DNA from: Bacillota bacterium
Lineage (GTDB): Bacteria > Bacillota > Clostridia > Peptostreptococcales > Anaerovoracaceae
DNA length: 10,166 nt
Direction: 5' to 3'
Assembly (NCBI GenBank): GCA_017621195.1
Contig: JAGATO010000132.1
Span: 1-10,166 of the forward strand
Part shown: piece after piece, positions 1 to 5,696 of the stretch
Numbering within the stretch: the stretch's first letter is position 1
How the letters are laid out: each line of letters opens with the position of its first letter
Position numbers and translations under genes: made by a program
Notes under the pieces: model-generated
The model's database searches: none
What the model was told of the DNA's origin: nothing
Seen by the model: the letters and a program-made list of their open reading frames with translations, nothing else

Positions 1-1
1 C

Positions 2-94
2 ACCCCGATCGCGATCGAAGAAGGTCTGCGTTTCGCTATCCGTGAAGGCGGCAGAACCGTAGCATCCGGCGTTGTAGCAAAGATCAACGAGTAA
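2..94 (+). CDS. tuf: Elongation factor Tu, C-terminal end (partial)
   Basis: Only the last 30 codons are present; the gene begins upstream of the window. The frame beginning at base 2 reads TPIAIEEGLRFAIREGGRTV and then ASGVVAKINE before a TAA at 92-94. This is the very conserved end of domain 3 of translation elongation factor EF-Tu, the GTPase that delivers aminoacyl-tRNA to the ribosome. The codons are strongly biased, as expected of one of the most abundant cell proteins. A terminator follows closely, so EF-Tu is the last gene of its unit and is unlikely to be co-transcribed with the next operon. Confidence 0.95.
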   Translation, partial: TPIAIEEGLRFAIREGGRTVASGVVAKINE

Positions 95-136
95 TCGGAA
101 CGATCGGAACAACGGATCATACAAATGATAAAATCG

Positions 137-170
137 AAGAGGCTGTCAAGCGCAGCCTCTTTTGTTTTTT
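137..170 (+). terminator. Intrinsic terminator downstream of tuf
   Basis: A perfect 7-base-pair GC-rich stem (GAGGCTG at 139-145 with CAGCCTC at 153-159, 7-base loop) is followed by an 11-base T-rich tract (160-170) interrupted by a single G. Two A residues before the stem can also pair with the first T residues. The arrangement fits rho-independent termination of the EF-Tu transcript. Confidence 0.9.
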
Positions 171-191
171 GACGACCTGATCCTCGAAATC

Positions 192-220
192 TTGATTTGG
201 ACAGGTAAAAGGGATATACT
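192..220 (+). promoter_or_regulatory. Sigma-A type promoter for the first operon
   Basis: TTGATT at 192-197 (4 of 6 matches to TTGACA) is separated by exactly 17 bases from TATACT at 215-220 (5 of 6 matches to TATAAT). It lies after the tuf terminator and about 110 bases before the kinase start, so transcription would begin near 227 and leave a leader of about 100 nucleotides. No purine riboswitch core or other known aptamer was recognised in that leader. Confidence 0.7.
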
Positions 221-328
221 GAAATTGAACTGTAAAAAACGGGAGGGTGTATTGATAACCATTTCCGTCGCAATAAATCAGCCGTAATCAATCAAGAGAA
301 ACTAAGGTAAGAGGAAGGGAAAACGAAT

Positions 329-1297
329 ATGAAACAGACCCTGGTCATCGGATCGACGGTAGTGGATGTCATCGTGGAGATTCCCCACCTGCCCATCACC
401 GGTGAGGATGTACACATCAAAAAGCAGAGCCGTTCTCTGGGCGGCTGCGCCTTTCTGGTTTCGGACATTCTGCGCCATTTTCAGGCGGCCAATAGCCTTT
501 GCACCGCCGTGGGTGGAGGCATCTACGGTGACTACGTGCGCAAGCATCTGGAACAGCGGGGCGTTCCCATCTACGTCAGCCGTCCACAGCGAGAAAACGG
601 CTGCTGCTACTGCATGGTGGAGGACGGCGGAGAGCGGACCTTCATCGTGGATCACGGCGTGGAGTACACCTTTGAAGAGGACTACCTGAAAACCATCGAC
701 ACCGATCGGATTGACAGCGTCTACGTCTGCGGTCTGGAGGTGGAAGAAACCACCGGAATGAATATCATCGCCTATCTGGAGAAACATCGCCAATATACGA
801 TCTATTTCGCGCCGGGTGCACGGATCCTGAAAATTCAGCCGGAGCGCATGGAGCGGATGCTGGCTCTCCATCCCATCCTTCACATGAACGAGGAAGAAAG
901 TCTCACTTACACAAGGGAGGAGACGGTGGAGCGGGCGGCACGGGCCCTGTATCAAAAAACCGGTCGGCCCGTGATCATCACCCTGGGAAAGCGGGGAGCC
1001 TACAGCTTCGACGGCCAGCGGGACCTGTATGCGGATCCGGTACCTGCGCAGGTCTGCGATACCATCGGCGCGGGAGATTCTCACATCGGAACGGTGATTG
1101 CCGCCAGACGGTTCGGCCTGTCGCTGGAAGATGCGGTCCGCATGGGCAATCACATTTCCGCGGCAGTGGTGGGAAATCGCGGAGGTATGCTGTCGCCGGA
1201 GGATTTTTGCCGGGCGGTGGAGGCGTTGCCGACAGATCTAAAAAACAAGCTGGCTTATGGAAAATCCGCAGCTGCGGATCGAAGAGAGATGCAATAG
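329..1297 (+). CDS. PfkB-family carbohydrate/nucleoside kinase
   Basis: A 322-residue cytosolic kinase of the ribokinase/PfkB superfamily, which transfers the ATP gamma-phosphate to a sugar or nucleoside hydroxyl. The N-terminal strand VIGSTVVDV (6-14) carries the usual substrate-contacting Asp (D13). A Gly-Gly pair sits at 38-39, an N-E-E-E segment at 187-190, TLGKRG at 218-223, and the PfkB signature DTIGAGD at 244-250, whose last Asp (D250) is the catalytic base. Length is typical for the family. The substrate is not settled: by eye, the Asn that in ribokinase follows the Gly-Gly pair (GGxxxN) is Leu43 here, arguing against a plain ribokinase. As first gene of an operon with a nucleoside phosphorylase, it may act on a nucleoside, on ribose 1-phosphate or on a derived sugar; this is inference. 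The start follows a purine-rich site (311-320). An 11-base tandem duplication covers the stop codon. Confidence 0.9.
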   Translation: MKQTLVIGSTVVDVIVEIPHLPITGEDVHIKKQSRSLGGCAFLVSDILRHFQAANSLCTAVGGGIYGDYVRKHLEQRGVPIYVSRPQRENGCCYCMVEDGGERTFIVDHGVEYTFEEDYLKTIDTDRIDSVYVCGLEVEETTGMNIIAYLEKHRQYTIYFAPGARILKIQPERMERMLALHPILHMNEEESLTYTREETVERAARALYQKTGRPVIITLGKRGAYSFDGQRDLYADPVPAQVCDTIGAGDSHIGTVIAARRFGLSLEDAVRMGNHISAAVVGNRGGMLSPEDFCRAVEALPTDLKNKLAYGKSAAADRREMQ

Positions 1298-1306
1298 AGA
1301 TGCAAT
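1285..1306 (+). repeat. Tandem 11-base duplication across the kinase stop codon
   Basis: AGAGATGCAAT occurs twice in direct contact, at 1285-1295 and 1296-1306. The TAG stop of the kinase gene (1295-1297) is created at the junction. With a single copy the frame would end two codons later, as Trp-Lys-stop instead of stop. It looks like a small slipped-strand duplication with little effect on the protein. Confidence 0.85.
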
Positions 1307-1336
1307 GGAAATAAGATACTAAAGGAGGACAAACCA

Positions 1337-2068
1337 ATGGAAAAACTGATCCCTATCATCGATATCCCCTATGACAAGATCGCGCCCAGAGTCATCGTCT
1401 GCGGCGATCCCAAGCGTGCGGAGAAGATCTCCGGACGGCTGGACAACGTGGAAGTGGTGGCCCAGAGCCGCGAATACTGGACGTTCAACGGAACGTACAA
1501 GGGCGTTCCCGTCACCGTATCGTCCCACGGCGTTGGCGCAGCCGGCGCACACGTGTCCTTTGAGGGACTGATCCTGGGCGGAGCCAAGGTCATCATCCGC
1601 GTGGGGACCTGCGGTTCTCTGCAGGAGGGCGACCCTCAGGGCGCACTGTACATCGCTACGGCGGCCTGTCGGGAAGAGGGCGTAACCCAGCAGCTGATCC
1701 CCGCCTCCTATCCGGCGGTTGCCTCCTACGACGTAGTGCAGGAGATGATCAAAGCGGCGGAAGCCACCGACGCTTGGTTTAAGACCGGCATCGTGGTTAC
1801 CGGCGGCATCTTCTACAAGGGCCTGCTGCCCACCAATAACCGGCTGATGGCTCAGGCGGGCTGCGTTGCCTTTGAAAACGAAGCGGCCATGCTGTTCGTC
1901 ACCTGTTCCCTGAAGGGCGTCAAGGCAGGATGCATCGCAGCTGCCGACGGTCCCTGCTTCGAATTCGTGGGTTCCGAAGAATTCGACCACTATCCCGACG
2001 CCATGGCCAAGGCTCAGGAAAACGAAATCACCATCGCTTTAGAAAGCATCATCAAGGTGGAGGTATAG
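1337..2068 (+). CDS. Nucleoside phosphorylase, NP-I (PNP/uridine phosphorylase) superfamily
   Basis: A 243-residue cytosolic enzyme that should cleave a nucleoside with phosphate into free base and pentose 1-phosphate. Visible family motifs are the phosphate loop CGDPKRA (22-28, with G23 and R27), SHGVGAAG (63-70), RVGTCGSLQ (88-96, with phosphate-contacting R88) and the ribose-binding segment FENEAAML (179-186, with E180 and E182). Length matches hexameric bacterial enzymes (about 235-255). A strong AAAGGAGG at 1320-1327 fixes the start. Compared from memory with E. coli DeoD, the N-terminal His that contacts the ribose 5'-hydroxyl of a neighbouring subunit aligns without gaps to Ile7, the Met of the E-M-E ribose motif is Asn181, and the catalytic Asp followed by a late Arg appears as D204 with no Arg at the expected distance. 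Base specificity is therefore open. It lies 39 bases after the kinase and 2 before the oxidoreductase. Confidence 0.9.
   Translation: MEKLIPIIDIPYDKIAPRVIVCGDPKRAEKISGRLDNVEVVAQSREYWTFNGTYKGVPVTVSSHGVGAAGAHVSFEGLILGGAKVIIRVGTCGSLQEGDPQGALYIATAACREEGVTQQLIPASYPAVASYDVVQEMIKAAEATDAWFKTGIVVTGGIFYKGLLPTNNRLMAQAGCVAFENEAAMLFVTCSLKGVKAGCIAAADGPCFEFVGSEEFDHYPDAMAKAQENEITIALESIIKVEV
2054..2063 (+). promoter_or_regulatory. Ribosome binding site that sets the oxidoreductase start
   Basis: AAGGTGGAGG lies inside the end of the phosphorylase gene, 7 bases before ATG 2071. The open frame extends upstream to 1930, but that stretch overlaps the phosphorylase and reads as a low-complexity Arg-rich shadow, so 2071 is the start. 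Confidence 0.8.
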
Positions 2069-2070
2069 CC

Positions 2071-3153
2071 ATGAAAGCGGTCATCATCGGAGCCGGTTTT
2101 GCCGGACAGGTACACGCGGCGGCGCTGGCAGCCTGCGGCGTGGAGGTGGCAGCCATCGTCACCACGAGAGAAGAGACGGCGAAGGCCTTTGCCAGACAGT
2201 GGAATATCCCCCGGTGGGGAACGGACTTGAGTCTGGCCTTCGGCGAAGACATCGACGCGGTTCATATCTGTACGCCTCCCACCACCCACGGCTGGATGGT
2301 GAAGGAGCTGCTGAACCACGGGAAGAACGTGCTGTGTGAAAAGCCCCTCAGCTTCGATGCAGAGGAGGCGGAAGAGATCGCGAAGATCGCGCGGGAGAGC
2401 GGCCGAATCTGCGCCCTGACCTTCAACGTGCGCTACCATATGGCGGTGCAGAAGGCGAAGGAGATCATTCAGTCCGGTGAATTCGGGCGGCCTCTGCTGA
2501 TCCACGGAAACTACATGCAGGAATTCAATGCCTTCCCGGCGCCTCTGGACTGGCGCTACAAGCCTCAGCTGGCGGGGACTATGCGTGCCGTCAGCGAGAT
2601 CGGAAGCCACTGGATCGATCTGGCCCAGTACGTTTCGGGAAAGAAGATCACCGCCGTTTCCGCCCTGTTGGGAAACTTCCATCCCGACCGTATTCTGGCC
2701 GACGGCCTGATGTATCCTGCGGACAGCGGCGTGGAGGGCGAGCCCATCCACATCGTCTCCGAGGATGCGGCTGCTCTGACCTTCCGATATGGGGACGGCG
2801 CCATGGGAAATGTACTGCTATCGGAGATTTCTCCCGGCCGCGGCAACCGGCTGACGCTGGAGATCACCTGCCAATACGGAAATCTCTGGTGGAACGAAGA
2901 GGATAACAACATCCTGTATACCGCTAAGAAGGGAGAGGGTGTTCGCATGGAGGTGTTCGCCTTCGGCAACGGCTTCACCGATACCTTCCGGACGCTTCTG
3001 ACCAACTACTACGGCGAAGTGGCCCGAAGGAAGGCGGGTGAAGCGGAGGCACAGGAAAATTGGCCCACCTTCGAGGAGGGAGCCCAGGTGACGGCGGTGT
3101 GCTGCGCCGCAGCGGAAAGCGCCCAGCAGGATTCCCGCTGGGTGGAAGTGTAG
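2071..3153 (+). CDS. Gfo/Idh/MocA-family NAD(P)-dependent oxidoreductase
   Basis: A 360-residue cytosolic dehydrogenase. The N-terminal Rossmann fold opens with VIIGAGFAG (4-12, GxGxxG). The family hallmark CEKPL is at 89-93 (K91 is the usual catalytic Lys), followed by FNVRYH (118-123) and SEIGSHWID (175-183), where H180 and D183 occupy the GxHxxD active-site motif. The second beta strand ends in T31-T32-R33 rather than an acidic residue, which weakly suggests NADP(H). The C-terminal half is the alpha/beta substrate domain. Known members oxidise or epimerise sugars, inositols and similar polyols, including phosphorylated or nucleotide-linked forms; the substrate here is not recognisable. It begins 2 bases after the phosphorylase stop and abuts the cupin gene, so translational coupling is likely. 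A redox enzyme is not expected in simple nucleoside salvage. Confidence 0.9.
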   Translation: MKAVIIGAGFAGQVHAAALAACGVEVAAIVTTREETAKAFARQWNIPRWGTDLSLAFGEDIDAVHICTPPTTHGWMVKELLNHGKNVLCEKPLSFDAEEAEEIAKIARESGRICALTFNVRYHMAVQKAKEIIQSGEFGRPLLIHGNYMQEFNAFPAPLDWRYKPQLAGTMRAVSEIGSHWIDLAQYVSGKKITAVSALLGNFHPDRILADGLMYPADSGVEGEPIHIVSEDAAALTFRYGDGAMGNVLLSEISPGRGNRLTLEITCQYGNLWWNEEDNNILYTAKKGEGVRMEVFAFGNGFTDTFRTLLTNYYGEVARRKAGEAEAQENWPTFEEGAQVTAVCCAAAESAQQDSRWVEV

Positions 3154-3675
3154 GTGAACGCCATGGGAGGAAACGCGGAAGAAAAGAAACTGACGGCCCG
3201 GGAGCTCATCGATGCTCTGGGACTGACGCCGCTACCGGAAGAGGGTGGCATGTCCTTACAGACGTACATCAGCCAGAGGAAGATCGGAGACGAACCGGGC
3301 GGAACGGCCATCTACTACCTGCTGTCCGGTGAGGCCTTTTCCCACCTGCATCGGCTGACCGGCGACGAGATCTATCACTTCTATCTGGGAGATCCGGTGG
3401 AGCTGACGGAGCTGTTGCCCGACGGAAGCGTCACGACCACAGTGCTGGGACAGGACGTTCTGGGCGGACAGAAGGTACAGCACGTGGTGCCGGCAGGACA
3501 CTGGCAGGGTTCTCGATTGCGGGAAGGCGGCAGCTTCGCCCTGTTGGGGACTACTATGTGTCCCGGCTATACGGACGATTGCTATGAACACGGCGACGGA
3601 GAAGCGCTGAAGCGGCAGTATCCTCAGGCGGAAAAAGTCATCCGTGCGCTGACAGGCCAGCCGAAATACAAGTAA
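3154..3675 (+). CDS. Cupin-superfamily protein, DUF985 (Cupin_5) type
   Basis: A 173-residue soluble protein of the DUF985/Cupin_5 family. Family features in order: LIDALGL (18-24) then P28-E29-E30-G31-G32, the strand TAIYYLLSG (51-59), the metal-site-like stretch FSHLHRLTGDEIYHFYLG (62-79, with H64, H66, E72 and H75), LLPDG (87-91), VLGQD (97-101), QHVVPAGHW (109-117) and CPGY (136-139). The fold is a beta-barrel with His/Glu residues well placed to hold a metal. No biochemical role is established for the family that I can name; sugar-related isomerase or binding functions are guesses. GTG 3154 follows the oxidoreductase stop directly; ATG 3163 (residue 4) is an equally plausible start, since the upstream sites GGTGGA (3141-3146) and TAGGTG (3151-3156) are both moderate. 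Confidence 0.85.
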   Translation: MNAMGGNAEEKKLTARELIDALGLTPLPEEGGMSLQTYISQRKIGDEPGGTAIYYLLSGEAFSHLHRLTGDEIYHFYLGDPVELTELLPDGSVTTTVLGQDVLGGQKVQHVVPAGHWQGSRLREGGSFALLGTTMCPGYTDDCYEHGDGEALKRQYPQAEKVIRALTGQPKYK

Positions 3676-3735
3676 AATGCAATAAAACGCATATCACGAA
3701 TAGACGATTTTTATCAAAAAATGCCGAAAATGGAG

Positions 3736-3741
3736 AAGGTG
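3736..3741 (+). promoter_or_regulatory. Ribosome binding site favouring the phosphoribosyltransferase start at 3748
   Basis: AAGGTG lies 6 bases before ATG 3748. In-frame ATGs also occur at 3721 and 3730, but what precedes them is an A/T-rich stretch without a purine-rich site. Confidence 0.6.
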
Positions 3742-3747
3742 AAGAAC

Positions 3748-4302
3748 ATGAAATACGAATTGAAGGTGGGCGGCGTTACGCGGCAGCTGCCCATCGTTCC
3801 CATCAGCGACGAGCTGGCCATTGCCAGCTTTGTGATCCTGGGTGACTGCGAGCTGGTAACGGTGGTAGCGCCCCTGCTGGCAGAACGGCTGCCGGAGGTG
3901 GACTATCTGGTGACGGCGGAGGCTAAGGGAATTCCGTTGGTGCAGGAGCTGTGCCGCGTTCTGGGAAAACCCACCTACATCGTGGCCCGAAAGAGCGAGA
4001 AGGCCTATATGGAGAATACGGTCAGCAGTACGCTGGTCTCCATCACCACACAGAAGCCCCAGACCCTATATCTGGACGGAAAGGACGGCGAGCTGCTGCG
4101 GGGAAAGCGGGTGGCCATCGTGGACGATGTGATCTCCACGGGAGAAAGCCTGCGGGCCCTGGAAGAGCTGATGAAGTGCTGCGATGCCAACGTGGTGGCA
4201 AAGGCGGCCATTCTGGCCGAGGACAAAGCGGCAGAGCGCAAGGACATCATCTTTTTGGAACGGCTTCCGCTGTTCGATGCGAGAACGGGGGAAGAAAAGT
4301 AG
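3748..4302 (+). CDS. Phosphoribosyltransferase family protein (adenine/xanthine PRT-like)
   Basis: A 184-residue type I phosphoribosyltransferase. The PRPP-binding signature VDDVISTGES is at 125-134, preceded by a hydrophobic strand (RVAIV, 121-125). TAEAKG (56-61) corresponds to the diphosphate-contacting EARG-like loop of adenine and xanthine PRTs, and RKSEKAYM (81-88) resembles the R-K segment in the same group. Such enzymes combine a purine base with PRPP to give the nucleotide. Length fits the APRT/XPRT class (about 170-190). The exact base cannot be read from the sequence; adenine, hypoxanthine/guanine and xanthine remain possible, and regulatory PRT proteins are an alternative. It sits 72 bases after the cupin gene (45 if ATG 3721 is used), with no terminator or clear promoter between them, so it probably belongs to the same operon and would recapture the base freed by the phosphorylase. 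Confidence 0.85.
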   Translation: MKYELKVGGVTRQLPIVPISDELAIASFVILGDCELVTVVAPLLAERLPEVDYLVTAEAKGIPLVQELCRVLGKPTYIVARKSEKAYMENTVSSTLVSITTQKPQTLYLDGKDGELLRGKRVAIVDDVISTGESLRALEELMKCCDANVVAKAAILAEDKAAERKDIIFLERLPLFDARTGEEK

Positions 4303-4402
4303 CGCTGCGCGTGAAAAAGTAACTCTACGTCTAAAGTAGACCTATGGGTATAAGGAATTGGTGAAAAAAGGGGTTATATTTCGGAAAAAATAGAGTCAAA
4401 TC

Positions 4403-4431
4403 TTGAATTATCTCAGAAGAAAAGGTATAAT
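4403..4431 (+). promoter_or_regulatory. Near-consensus sigma-A promoter for the importer operon
   Basis: TTGAAT at 4403-4408 (4 of 6) is spaced 17 bases from a perfect TATAAT at 4426-4431. Six A residues at 4385-4390 lie upstream and could act as an UP element. Transcription should start near 4438, leaving a leader of about 100 nucleotides before the binding-protein gene. The remainder of 4303-4402 holds only weak alternative hairpins at 4324-4341 without a T-tract, so no clear terminator separates the first operon from this promoter. Confidence 0.85.
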
Positions 4432-4468
4432 AGACTGTATTTTGTTGTAAAACGTTTTTAAAGACGAA

Positions 4469-4508
4469 CTATAGAATCGGAAATAAGATAAAATGTTCGG
4501 CTCTATAG
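4469..4508 (+). promoter_or_regulatory. Leader hairpin upstream of the binding-protein gene
   Basis: CTATAGA (4469-4475) and TCTATAG (4502-4508) form a perfect 7-base-pair stem. After one mismatch it continues with five more pairs, two of them G-U. It lies wholly in the predicted leader, ending 13 bases before the ribosome binding site (GAGAGGT, 4522-4528). There is no T-tract, so it is not a terminator. It may stabilise the messenger or act as an operator; it also overlaps the two PurBox-like half-sites described in the findings. Confidence 0.55.
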
Positions 4509-4536
4509 GAAAACAAAAGAAGAGAGGTAAAAGACA

Positions 4537-5682
4537 ATGAAACAGACAAAGAAGTGGCTTGCTCTGCTGCTGGCCTTTGCTATGGTATTTGCCCTGGCAG
4601 CTTGCGGTGGAAGCGGTGACGCAGAAGCAGAAGGCGAGGGCGAAGGTCAGGAAGGTCTGAAGATCGCTATCGTATCCACAGCTGCCGGCGTTGACGACGG
4701 TTCTTTCATTCAGAACTGCTATGAAGGTATCCTGTCCTTCATCGACTCCCGCGGTGGAATCGATACCGTAACCGATATTATGGAACCCACCGGTGACCCC
4801 GCAGCTGCCGTTCAAGCCGTTGCCGACATCGTAGCTGACTACGACGTCATCGTTACTCCCGGCTTCCAGTTCTCCGGAATCAGCGCCATCGCTGCTGAAA
4901 ACCTGGACAAGAAGTTCATCCTGGTTGACGCATTCCCCTCTGATGAGACCGGAGCTCCCGCCGTATTTGACAACGTATACGGCATGGTATTCTCCGAACA
5001 GGAAGGAGGCTTCTTCGCAGGTATCTCCGCTGCCATGACCAGCCAGACCGGTAAGGTTGCTTCCGTACACGGACTGGCATATGAATCCAACGTAAACTAT
5101 CAGTGGGGCTTCGAATCCGGCGTCGCTTATGCCAACAAGCACTACGGAACCAACGTAGAAGTGGTTGAGCTGCCTGCATATGCAGGTACCGACATCACCG
5201 GAGCCAACGTAGGCGGAAACTACGTCGGCGGCTTCGGCGACCCTGCCACCGGTAAGATCATCGCTGAAACTCTGATCGCTCAGGGTGTCGATGTTCTGTT
5301 CCCGGCTGCCGGTTCCTCCGGTAACGGCGTCTTCACCGCTGCCAAGGAAGCGACCGGTGTCTATGTCATCGGCTGTGACGCTGACCAGTACAACGACGGT
5401 ATCAACGGCGATTCCAACATCGTTCTGACCAGCGTTCTGAAGTGCATGGACCTGAACGTGGAACGCCAGCTGAACGCCATCGCTGACGGCACCTTCGCCG
5501 GCGACAACGCTCTGCTGAAGGCTGACACCGATTCCGTTAGCTACGTAACCGGAGAACATTGCCAGCTGAGCGAAGAAGCAGTCGCTGCTCTGGCGGAAGT
5601 GTATGCTCTGGTTCAGGATGGAACGATCGTTCCCGCAGCAAACTTCAACGGTTATACTCCGGACAATTTCCCCGGACTGTAA
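4537..5682 (+). CDS. BMP-family (PnrA/TmpC-like) ABC importer substrate-binding lipoprotein
   Basis: A 381-residue extracytoplasmic binding protein that captures the ligand for the importer encoded downstream. Residues 1-23 form a lipoprotein signal: KK, a hydrophobic stretch, then lipobox LAAC with C23 as the lipidated residue. An acidic Gly/Glu linker (27-40) tethers the domain, which begins at KIAIVST (42-48). BMP landmarks are DDGSFIQNCYEGI (53-65), VTPGFQFSG (106-114), VFSEQEGGFFAG (141-152), WGFESGVAYAN (180-190), and further on AAGSSGNGVFTAAKE and VIGCDADQY. Known relatives bind purine or pyrimidine nucleosides (Treponema PnrA; the B. subtilis YufN/NupN guanosine system), so a nucleoside ligand is likely. 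Family members commonly read SFNQ where this one reads SFIQ, which could alter ligand choice. It has its own promoter and a terminator behind it, and its codon use is that of a very highly expressed gene. Confidence 0.93.
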   Translation: MKQTKKWLALLLAFAMVFALAACGGSGDAEAEGEGEGQEGLKIAIVSTAAGVDDGSFIQNCYEGILSFIDSRGGIDTVTDIMEPTGDPAAAVQAVADIVADYDVIVTPGFQFSGISAIAAENLDKKFILVDAFPSDETGAPAVFDNVYGMVFSEQEGGFFAGISAAMTSQTGKVASVHGLAYESNVNYQWGFESGVAYANKHYGTNVEVVELPAYAGTDITGANVGGNYVGGFGDPATGKIIAETLIAQGVDVLFPAAGSSGNGVFTAAKEATGVYVIGCDADQYNDGINGDSNIVLTSVLKCMDLNVERQLNAIADGTFAGDNALLKADTDSVSYVTGEHCQLSEEAVAALAEVYALVQDGTIVPAANFNGYTPDNFPGL

Positions 5683-5696
5683 TGAGGAAATGGGAC

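Noticed and set aside
251..292. ATTGAT/ATCAAT inverted repeat in the kinase leader
   Set aside because: A 6-base AT-rich pair separated by 30 bases in an AT-rich leader is not distinguishable from chance.
329..2068. Pseudouridine degradation pair (PsuK plus PsuG)
   Set aside because: The partner gene carries NP-I phosphorylase motifs (GDPKR, RVGTCGS, E-x-E) and not those of a pseudouridine-5'-phosphate glycosidase.
1930..2070. Upstream extension of the oxidoreductase frame into the phosphorylase gene
   Set aside because: The extra residues are Arg-rich shadow sequence; the Rossmann strand starts right at ATG 2071, which has a good ribosome site.
4324..4341. Short alternative hairpins as a terminator for the first operon
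   Set aside because: Stems are only 5 base pairs and no T-tract follows.
4322..4350. Purine riboswitch-like words (a TCTAC and a CTATGGG) downstream of the phosphoribosyltransferase gene
   Set aside because: The conserved P2/P3 arms and loop residues are missing, and the region lies upstream of the importer promoter, so it would not be in that leader.
4376..4390. CodY-box-like palindrome upstream of the importer -35
   Set aside because: Only about 10 of 15 positions fit the consensus as I remember it, in an A-rich tract where such a score is expected by chance.
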